This document shows positions 6,239 to 12,394 of a DNA stretch of 12,690 bases, piece after piece (position 1 is the first letter of the stretch; every line of letters starts with the position of its first letter). The translations under genes were made by a program, and so were the position numbers. Source of the stretch: a bacterium. Its GTDB lineage: Bacteria > Patescibacteriota > Saccharimonadia > Saccharimonadales > UBA4665. The DNA is taken from the NCBI GenBank assembly GCA_021846795.1, contig JAJZWG010000018.1:1-12690 (forward strand). Reading direction: 5' to 3'. The notes beneath the pieces were generated by a model. It was not told where the DNA came from. It worked only from the letters and a program-made list of their open reading frames with translations, and did no database searches.

Positions 6239-7303
6239 ATGAATGTATTAGGTATTGAAACTAGTTGTGATGAAACCGCCGCCTCAATTGTTCAAGATGG
6301 TAGAGTTTTATTGAGCAATCAAGTTTTTAGTAGTATGAATTTACATGCTCCGTTTGGTGGAGTTGTACCTGAAATTGCCGCCAGAAGCCATTTAGAAGTT
6401 ATAGAAGGAATTATTCAAGCAACTCTCTTAGAAGCTCAACTTGATTGGTCGGCAATTGATGCTATAGCCGTAACTCAAGGTGCTGGACTGGGAGGTAGCT
6501 TATTGATTGGAGTGATAACGGCGGCTACTTTAGCGATTATTAAAAACAAACCGCTATATCCTGTTAACCATGTTATTGGTCATGTTTATGCCAATATGAT
6601 CAAGACTAGTTCATTAAATAACTATACTTTTAATTCTAATCAAATTAAATTTCCCCTTCTAGCGATTATAGTTTCTGGTGGACACACTCAATTAGCAATT
6701 TTTTATGATGATTTAAATTATGAATTACTTGGCAAGACTCTTGATGATGCTATTGGTGAAGTTTTTGATAAAGTAGCTAAAATTATTGGTTTACCTTACC
6801 CTGGTGGTCCAGAAATTGCTAAATTAGCTGAAAAGGGTGACCCTTTATTTTATAAACTTCCAGAAGCTAAATTAGCTAATCAATATGATTTTTCATTTTC
6901 TGGTCCCAAAACAGCCGTTTTAAGACTAGCTCAACGAGAAATTGGTCAAGATTACAACTTCCCTTCCTTTGAGCTTAAAAAGTACTTAAATGAAACTCAA
7001 AAAGCCAATATTGCTGCTAGTTTTCAATACAATGCGATTAAAACAATTACTAGTAAGGTTAAACTGGCTTATAATGATTTTCAGCCAAAATCTGTTTTAT
7101 TGGCCGGCGGAGTAGCCGCTAATCAAGAATTGCGTCGACAATTGTTAGAAATTATACCGATTAATCGATTATTTTATCCAGACATAAAACTTTGTACAGA
7201 CAATGGAGCGATGATTGCAGCCAGAGGATTTTATCAAATAAAAAATCAATTAAGGCCGATTGATCCTTATAAAATAGATGCATTGCCGAATTTAAAGATG
7301 TAA
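6239..7303 (+). CDS. tsaD: tRNA N6-adenosine threonylcarbamoyltransferase TsaD
   Basis: TsaD transfers the threonylcarbamoyl group from threonylcarbamoyl-AMP to A37 of tRNAs that read ANN codons, working with TsaB and TsaE, neither of which is encoded in this window. The 354-residue protein starts M-N-V-L-G-I-E-T-S-C-D-E-T, the standard N-terminus. The metal ligands are His111 and His115 in N-H-V-I-G-H and Asp321 in C-T-D-N-G-A-M-I-A. Nucleotide-fold motifs include G-G-V-V-P-E-I-A-A-R (40-49), S-G-G-H-T-Q-L (146-152), D-D-A-I-G-E-V-F-D-K-V-A (169-180) and L-A-G-G-V-A-A-N (288-295). Length is slightly above the usual 335-345. Two upstream TTG codons are in frame (from 6233), but the ATG matches the family start and the promoter spacing. 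valS follows after 30 bases on the same strand. Confidence 0.97.
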   Translation: MNVLGIETSCDETAASIVQDGRVLLSNQVFSSMNLHAPFGGVVPEIAARSHLEVIEGIIQATLLEAQLDWSAIDAIAVTQGAGLGGSLLIGVITAATLAIIKNKPLYPVNHVIGHVYANMIKTSSLNNYTFNSNQIKFPLLAIIVSGGHTQLAIFYDDLNYELLGKTLDDAIGEVFDKVAKIIGLPYPGGPEIAKLAEKGDPLFYKLPEAKLANQYDFSFSGPKTAVLRLAQREIGQDYNFPSFELKKYLNETQKANIAASFQYNAIKTITSKVKLAYNDFQPKSVLLAGGVAANQELRRQLLEIIPINRLFYPDIKLCTDNGAMIAARGFYQIKNQLRPIDPYKIDALPNLKM

Positions 7304-7320
7304 ACTAAGCTTTAATATTG

Positions 7321-7326
7321 TAAAAT
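7321..7326 (+). promoter_or_regulatory. -10 of valS, possibly leaderless
   Basis: TAAAAT ends seven bases before the ATG at 7334, within the 30-base gap after tsaD. The expected -35 would fall on the tsaD stop codon and has no good match. AAGAAG directly abuts the ATG and is too close to act as a ribosome binding site. The gene may also be read through from tsaD. Confidence 0.45.
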
Positions 7327-7333
7327 TAAGAAG

Positions 7334-9979
7334 ATGAAATTAGACAAAAATTATAACGCCAACCAATTTGAACCTTTAGTTTACGCTCTTTGGGAAAAAA
7401 ACTTAGTTTTTAAAGCTAATCCTGAAAGTAAAAAAGAACATTTTTCGATGGTAATGCCACCACCAAACGAAACCGGCACTTTAGGAGTTCATCATGCTTT
7501 ATTTTTAACTATTCAAGATATTTTAGCTCGTTATCAGCGTTTAAACAATAAAGATGTGCTATGGTTACCGGGCACTGATCACGCTGCTCTAGCTGTTAAT
7601 GCTTTAATTGAAAAACAATTATCTAAAGAAGGTTTAACTAAACATGATATTGGTCGACAAGCTTTTTTAGAGCGAACTCAATATTTTGTAGCTAATAGTC
7701 GAGGTAATATGCTTAATCAAATGAGATCAATCGGTGCTGGACCAGATTGGACTCGTTTACGTTATACTCTAGAAGACACGTCGGTAAGAATTGTTAATGA
7801 AACTTTTTTAGCGATGTATCAAAAGGGTTTAATTTATAGAGGTGAAAGAATCATAAACTGGGATCCTATTTTAGAAACAACTGTATCTGATGATGAAGTT
7901 GATCATAGGGAAGAGCAGACAACTTTATATTATTTAAAACTAGGTCCTTTTGAAGTTGTAACCGTTCGACCAGAAACTAAATTTGGCGACAAATATCTAG
8001 TTATTAATCCCAATGATCAACGTTATAAAGATTATCAAGAAGGTCAAGAAATTGAAGTTGATTGGATTAATGGAATTACCAAATTAACTATTATTAAAGA
8101 TGAAGCAGTCGATTTAAATTTTGGTAGTGGTGTAATGACTATTACACCTTGGCATAGCTTAATAGATTATGAAATTGCTCAGAGACATAATTTGACCTAT
8201 CAACAGATAATTGATTTTCATGGTAAGTTATTGCCAATCGCTGGTGAATTTGCTGGGCAGACAATTGAACAAGCTAGACCAAAAATTATTGAAAAACTAA
8301 GAAGTAAAAATTTAATTATCAGGGAAGATAAAAATTACAAACACCAAGTAGCTGTTAATTCCAGAAGTGATGCTTTAATTGAACCTCAAATTCGTCTACA
8401 GTGGTTTATCGACGTTAATAAAAAAGTTATTGATTGGCATCATCGGTCACTGTCTTTTAAAGAAATTTTACAAGAAGTAATTAAAAATAATGAAATTGAT
8501 ATTATTCCAAAGCGGTTTGAAAAGATTTATTTTAACTGGGTTAATAATTTAAGAGATTGGTGTATTTCGAGACAAATTTGGTGGGGTCATCGAATTCCGG
8601 TTTGGTATCGAACTAATGTTGATCAAGAGGAAGAAATTTATGTTGGTTTACAACCACCAATTGATGACAGGGAAGGCTATAATGGATGGCAACAAGATCC
8701 TGATACACTTGATACATGGTTTAGCTCGGCTTTATGGACTTTTTCAACTTTAATTGATCCAGCTTTAGCGGAAAATTACCAACTTAGTTTTAAGGATTTG
8801 TTACACCAAAGCCCAGATTTTATAACTTATCACCCGACAAATGTTTTAGAAACTGGTTGGGATATAATTTTTTTCTGGGTAGCCCGGATGATTTTAGTTA
8901 CTACTTTTATGACTGGTCAGATACCATTTAAGACGGTTTATTTGCATGGTTTAGTTCGGTCGACTGATGGTAAGAAAATGTCAAAATCTCGTCCAGAATC
9001 ATTGGTTAATCCTTTGGAGGTTATTAACCAATATGGAGCAGATGCTTTAAGAATGGGCATTATTATGGGAGTTAGTCCAGGTAATGATTTAATTTATTCT
9101 GAAGAAAGAGTTAAAGCTAGTCGTAATTTTTGTAATAAGTTATGGAACATTAGTCGTTTTATTGAAAATGTCTCAGACAATGTTGTTCAGCCAGATCATC
9201 AATTTGAAACTAAGAACTTAATTGATCGATGGTTGGTGGTTAGATTAAATCAAGTTCAAATCAAAGTTTTAGATTATTTAGACCAATATAGATTTGCTGA
9301 AGCGTATGATTTAATTTATAAATTTGTTTGGAATGATTATGCTGATTGGTATATTGAAACCGCTAAATTAAATTTAAATCAAACTCTTTTGGAGGATAGT
9401 TTAAGGGTTATCTTAAAGCTTATTCATCCATTTATGCCATTTGTATCAGAATCAATCTGGCAAGTTTTGTTTGAAAACCAAGGTTTATTGGCTCAGCAGA
9501 CTTTCGAAGTCGTTCCAATTAATCAAAATTATTTAGCTGACGCTCAACAATTTGATCAAATTAGAAAATTAATAATTGAGGCCAGGGAAGTACTTCAAAA
9601 AACTAATTTAAAGGAAGTTATTTTATATTATAAGAAATCTCAAATAATTACTGAACTTAACCCTATAATTAAACAGTTAGCTCATTTAAAAGATTGTGTT
9701 GAAGTTGATGATGGACAGGGTTGGCGTCTGATAAATGTTAAGTATGATTGTTGGTTAGATATTGACCCTGCTTCTATAAAAAAACATTTAGTTGATTTAA
9801 ACCATCAATTAAGTGATTATCAGAAGAATATAGATAAATTACAAGTTCGTTTAGACAATGTTAATTATCTAAATAAAGCACCCAAACAGTTAATTAATCA
9901 AACTAAACAGCAACTTCAAGAATTATTATCTAAAAAACAGGACTTAAAACAAGAAATTGAGCGATTTTCTAGAAATTAA
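7334..9979 (+). CDS. valS: Valine--tRNA ligase (ValRS)
   Basis: ValRS charges tRNA-Val with valine in the cytosol. The 881-residue protein has the class I Rossmann fold with P-P-P-N-E-T-G-T-L (42-50), the CP1 editing insertion at about 200-340 (V-R-P-E-T-K-F-G-D; T-I-T-P-W-H-S), D-W-C-I-S-R-Q-I-W-W-G-H (408-419), D-T-W-F-S-S-A-L-W (460-468), and a canonical K-M-S-K-S (548-552). It ends in an anticodon-binding domain and the ValRS-specific C-terminal coiled coil (about 815-880). Odd features: the HIGH motif reads G-V-H-H (51-54), and in the editing pocket the Lys of the usual V-K-I-T-P-A-H-D is Thr and the Asp is Ser. The gene is intact in all other domains, so it is probably functional. It follows tsaD, and its stop overlaps that of the convergent helix-turn-helix/HAD gene in one TTAA. 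Confidence 0.97.
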   Translation: MKLDKNYNANQFEPLVYALWEKNLVFKANPESKKEHFSMVMPPPNETGTLGVHHALFLTIQDILARYQRLNNKDVLWLPGTDHAALAVNALIEKQLSKEGLTKHDIGRQAFLERTQYFVANSRGNMLNQMRSIGAGPDWTRLRYTLEDTSVRIVNETFLAMYQKGLIYRGERIINWDPILETTVSDDEVDHREEQTTLYYLKLGPFEVVTVRPETKFGDKYLVINPNDQRYKDYQEGQEIEVDWINGITKLTIIKDEAVDLNFGSGVMTITPWHSLIDYEIAQRHNLTYQQIIDFHGKLLPIAGEFAGQTIEQARPKIIEKLRSKNLIIREDKNYKHQVAVNSRSDALIEPQIRLQWFIDVNKKVIDWHHRSLSFKEILQEVIKNNEIDIIPKRFEKIYFNWVNNLRDWCISRQIWWGHRIPVWYRTNVDQEEEIYVGLQPPIDDREGYNGWQQDPDTLDTWFSSALWTFSTLIDPALAENYQLSFKDLLHQSPDFITYHPTNVLETGWDIIFFWVARMILVTTFMTGQIPFKTVYLHGLVRSTDGKKMSKSRPESLVNPLEVINQYGADALRMGIIMGVSPGNDLIYSEERVKASRNFCNKLWNISRFIENVSDNVVQPDHQFETKNLIDRWLVVRLNQVQIKVLDYLDQYRFAEAYDLIYKFVWNDYADWYIETAKLNLNQTLLEDSLRVILKLIHPFMPFVSESIWQVLFENQGLLAQQTFEVVPINQNYLADAQQFDQIRKLIIEAREVLQKTNLKEVILYYKKSQIITELNPIIKQLAHLKDCVEVDDGQGWRLINVKYDCWLDIDPASIKKHLVDLNHQLSDYQKNIDKLQVRLDNVNYLNKAPKQLINQTKQQLQELLSKKQDLKQEIERFSRN

Positions 9980-10824
9980 AATAAAGTTTTATTAATTAAT
10001 TCGGTTGAGGCAATTGGATCGGTATAATCAAACCATTCAACCTTCCAACCATATCGTTGAGCAGCTACTAAGTTTGGTTTTGTATCGTCAATAAATAAAA
10101 TTTGATGATTATCAAAACCAGCTTTTTCGGTGGCTAACTGAAAAATTTTTTGTTCGGGTTTAATTAATTTAACTTTAGAAGAATCAATAATAACGTCGTA
10201 GTTTAAATTGGGTATAACACCGTTTGTTAACATTTTATCTAATAAACCAGGCATGCTGTTTGTCAATAGACCGATATGATAATTATCTGCAATTTTAATT
10301 AGTAATTGTTGCATAATATCAACTTTTTCAATGGCTTTTAAATAGTAATCACTCCAATCAATTGAATTTTGATGGAGTAAATTGGCTAGTTTTAAGTTAA
10401 AATCTTCTAAGCCGATATTTCCTTTACAACAAAGATCATTGTAACGCCAAAAAAAAGTTTCAATAATATCTGGTGAGACCATAAAATCGTTAGCTAGCAA
10501 CATGAAAGCATGTTCATAAAATTTTACTAAACAACCATTTACATCAAAATAAACAAAATTAACACCACTTGAACTAGTTTTAAATTGTCTAGTGTCGGTT
10601 TTAATAAATAAACTATCTAATTCGATATTTAAAACATCGGCAATGGCTTTGATGGTGAAAATTGAAGGTGCTTTGATGGCACCTCTTTCAATTTTAGTTA
10701 AAGTAGAATAACTTAAATTGGCTTGAGAGCATAATTCTTGTTGAGTTAGCCCTTTTTTTTGTCGAGCTAATTGAAGTTTTTTACCCAAAGTTAATTCATC
10801 GATCTTGAGATCACCACCATGCAT
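9976..10824 (-). CDS. Xre-type helix-turn-helix fused to a HAD-family hydrolase domain
   Basis: The 282-residue protein joins two domains. Residues 12-66 form a classic Xre/HTH_3 DNA-binding domain (G-L-T-Q-Q-E-L-C, S-Y-S-T-L-T-K-I-E-R-G). Residues 90-275 form a HAD superfamily phosphatase-like domain. Its motif I is F-D-V-N-G (Asp94 nucleophile), motif II is T-N-S (188-190), motif III is Lys222 in I-K-P-E, and motif IV is D-D (246-247) in F-I-D-D-T-K-P-N. The second Asp of D-x-D is Asn96, so ordinary phosphatase chemistry may be weakened. The substrate is unknown; one reading is a regulator that senses a small phosphorylated ligand. The start at 10824 is supported by TATGAT ending six bases upstream; a nearby ATG at 10820 is out of frame. 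The promoter carries an inverted repeat that may be its own operator. It lies 59 bases after the HIT gene. Confidence 0.88.
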   Translation of the reverse strand: MHGGDLKIDELTLGKKLQLARQKKGLTQQELCSQANLSYSTLTKIERGAIKAPSIFTIKAIADVLNIELDSLFIKTDTRQFKTSSSGVNFVYFDVNGCLVKFYEHAFMLLANDFMVSPDIIETFFWRYNDLCCKGNIGLEDFNLKLANLLHQNSIDWSDYYLKAIEKVDIMQQLLIKIADNYHIGLLTNSMPGLLDKMLTNGVIPNLNYDVIIDSSKVKLIKPEQKIFQLATEKAGFDNHQILFIDDTKPNLVAAQRYGWKVEWFDYTDPIASTELINKTLF

Positions 10825-10830
10825 AGCCTT

Positions 10831-10859
10831 ATCATATCAATTATTGATTGATATTTGAA
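10831..10859 (-). promoter_or_regulatory. Promoter of the helix-turn-helix/HAD gene, leaderless
   Basis: On the minus strand TTCAAA (10859-10854, four of six consensus bases) is followed after 17 bases by TATGAT (10836-10831). Six bases then lead to the ATG at 10824, so the mRNA should start at the start codon. No Shine-Dalgarno sequence is present. Confidence 0.65.
10834..10854. promoter_or_regulatory. Inverted repeat, candidate operator for the helix-turn-helix/HAD protein
   Basis: ATATCAAT (10834-10841) and ATTGATAT (10847-10854) are perfect inverted copies separated by five bases. The 21-base element fills the promoter spacer, overlapping three bases of the -10 and touching the -35. Xre-type dimers bind such sites, so autorepression is a reasonable inference. 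In RNA the repeat could only form a weak AT hairpin, and it lies upstream of the predicted transcript start. Confidence 0.5.
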
Positions 10860-10883
10860 GTAAAAAAAAGTAATTTTTAGTAA

Positions 10884-11282
10884 TTAAAGGCTATTAATTT
10901 TTAACATTTGTTGAATATTGGTCATTTCATCAGAGGTTAATGATAATTTTTGGTTAGGTGATTTATGTAAATCAGCTGGTTTAAAAGCTGGAAAAACATG
11001 AACATGAGCATGAGCTATTTCGAAACCCTCTACTACAATAGCTACTCTTGGAGGTTGAAAAACGGCTTCAATTTTTAATGATATTATTCGAACGACTTTC
11101 ATTAAATGAAGATAACTTAATTCGTCTAATTCTTGTAATTTTAAGATTTTTTGATTGGGAACCACTAAAGTATGACCCTTATTGATAGGGTGAACATCTA
11201 AAAAAGCCGTCACTAATTCATTTTGATAAATTTTAAAGGCCGGAACCTCACCGTTAATTATTTTTGTGAATAAATCATTCAT
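10884..11282 (-). CDS. HIT-family (histidine triad) nucleotide-binding protein
   Basis: HIT proteins hydrolyse or transfer nucleotidyl groups from nucleoside phosphoramidates or dinucleoside polyphosphates, using the middle His of the triad. The 132-residue protein opens with the family start (F-T-K-I-I-N-G-E-V-P-A-F-K-I-Y, 5-19), then F-L-D-V-H-P-I-N-K-G-H-T-L-V-V-P (27-42). The triad is H-A-H-V-H-V-F (91-97), with His93 the expected nucleophile. The usual C-x-x-C zinc pair near the N-terminus is absent (D-L-F-T), as in many HIT proteins. Upstream of the triad it reads V-E-G-F-E-I-A rather than the G-Q-x-V of HINT-type proteins. The ATG at 11282 is preceded by TATAAT ending ten bases away. 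It diverges from the four-segment membrane protein gene, with 47 bases between start codons. Confidence 0.95.
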   Translation of the reverse strand: MNDLFTKIINGEVPAFKIYQNELVTAFLDVHPINKGHTLVVPNQKILKLQELDELSYLHLMKVVRIISLKIEAVFQPPRVAIVVEGFEIAHAHVHVFPAFKPADLHKSPNQKLSLTSDEMTNIQQMLKINSL

Positions 11283-11292
11283 CTAGGAATCT

Positions 11293-11298
11293 ATTATA
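11293..11298 (-). promoter_or_regulatory. -10 of the HIT gene, near-leaderless
   Basis: A perfect TATAAT on the minus strand ends ten bases before the ATG at 11282, giving a predicted leader of about zero to five bases. The bases at the -35 distance (11321-11316) overlap the -10 of the divergent gene and do not match the consensus. Confidence 0.6.
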
Positions 11299-11317
11299 TC
11301 AAAAAAATAAATCAGGT

Positions 11318-11323
11318 TATGAT
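11318..11323 (+). promoter_or_regulatory. -10 of the four-segment membrane protein gene, leaderless
   Basis: TATGAT ends six bases before the ATG at 11330. The -35 position (11295-11300) coincides with the -10 of the divergent HIT gene and shows no consensus. No Shine-Dalgarno sequence is present. Confidence 0.55.
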
Positions 11324-11329
11324 AGAAAT

Positions 11330-12394
11330 ATGATGTCCATGAAAAAAATACCGATTTACTTTATAACACTTATTTTAATTATTTCATTTTTATTACTGCC
11401 TTTTTCTTGGTTTTTTGCGACTAATTTTAATACCCCAAATCAATTAGAAAAGTGGATTAATACCAGCGGCTTATATCAGTCTGTAGTCACTAGTTTGAGT
11501 GATCAGGTTGACAGTTCGGCTCAGTTTAACTCGCTGCCAGATAAAAATTTAGTTAAAAACTATCTTAATCAAGCAATAAATAAAAGTTTACCGAAGACTT
11601 ATTTTGATCATCAGGTTAATAAGATTGTTGGTGGTTATTTTAATTGGTTAGATGGCCGGACGACTAAGCCAAATTTTCAAATCAATTTAAGGCAATTGCG
11701 CTTAACCTTTGTATCTAATTTAAACTATGAGTCGGCTCAATTCATTAACGAATGCGTTAATTTGGTTGGTTCGGGGCAGTGTAGTGGTCTATCTTCATCG
11801 ATAGGTAATTTTTCACCAGCTCAATTCAATCAAGTGGGAGATTTTAAATTTAATAGTATTACCTCGCAAAATTTTAATCAGTTTATAACAGTTTTGTTTA
11901 AACAAAAAAATAATAGTCAACCAATTCGATATAGCCAGTTGAGTTATATGCCTAGATATTACCGTGATCTTTTAAATTTAAGAATTTTTCTGATAGTAAT
12001 AATTTTTTTAATGTTATTGATTGGCTTTATTTTACTGGGATTAAGACTAAAATTTTTAAAAGTTATTTTCAAGGTTATTGTAATTAGTGATTTGTTGTTG
12101 GCAGTTTCTTTATTATTGAATAATTTAATTGAAAAAAACATTTTGACTAATAAGCTTTTTGGCCAAAAAGGCTATGGTGCATCTTTAAGTAATGTTTTAA
12201 AGCATATTTTTAAAAATCTTAATAAAACAGATTACACATTTATAATTGCTTATTTGATTTTAGGGGTAGTTTTAATATTAATATTGTTGATCTTAAAAAT
12301 AATTAAACGAAAGCACAACAAATCTAACCATAACGAATTAAAGATTGGAAGTAATAATCAAACCAGTGAAAGCAGTAGAGCTATAAATTTTTAA
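11330..12394 (+). CDS. Four-segment membrane protein with a large outside domain, unknown function
   Basis: I do not recognise the family. The 354-residue protein has an N-terminal membrane segment (8-30) preceded by K-K, then a soluble domain of about 185 residues (31-216). Three further membrane segments follow at about 217-239, 244-266 and 303-325, and then a Lys/Asn/Ser-rich tail. The positive-inside rule puts both ends in the cytoplasm and the soluble domain outside. That domain contains the only two cysteines at Cys142 and Cys151, close enough to form a disulfide. The first segment is an uncleaved anchor or signal-anchor; I see no lipobox. The start at 11330 is favoured by a -10 ending six bases before it; ATG codons at 11333 and 11339 are in-frame alternatives. 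It is transcribed away from the HIT gene. A sensor or envelope role is possible, but nothing in the sequence proves it. Confidence 0.85.
   Translation: MMSMKKIPIYFITLILIISFLLLPFSWFFATNFNTPNQLEKWINTSGLYQSVVTSLSDQVDSSAQFNSLPDKNLVKNYLNQAINKSLPKTYFDHQVNKIVGGYFNWLDGRTTKPNFQINLRQLRLTFVSNLNYESAQFINECVNLVGSGQCSGLSSSIGNFSPAQFNQVGDFKFNSITSQNFNQFITVLFKQKNNSQPIRYSQLSYMPRYYRDLLNLRIFLIVIIFLMLLIGFILLGLRLKFLKVIFKVIVISDLLLAVSLLLNNLIEKNILTNKLFGQKGYGASLSNVLKHIFKNLNKTDYTFIIAYLILGVVLILILLILKIIKRKHNKSNHNELKIGSNNQTSESSRAINF

Noticed and set aside
10861..10886. T8 run after the HIT gene on the minus strand, as a possible terminator.
   Set aside because: The only stem before it is a 4-bp AATT pair, too weak to call a hairpin terminator.
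11959..12141. Minus-strand open frame of 60 codons inside the four-segment membrane protein gene.
   Set aside because: It is a Lys/Ile/Asn-rich mirror of the membrane segments, with no upstream promoter or ribosome binding site.
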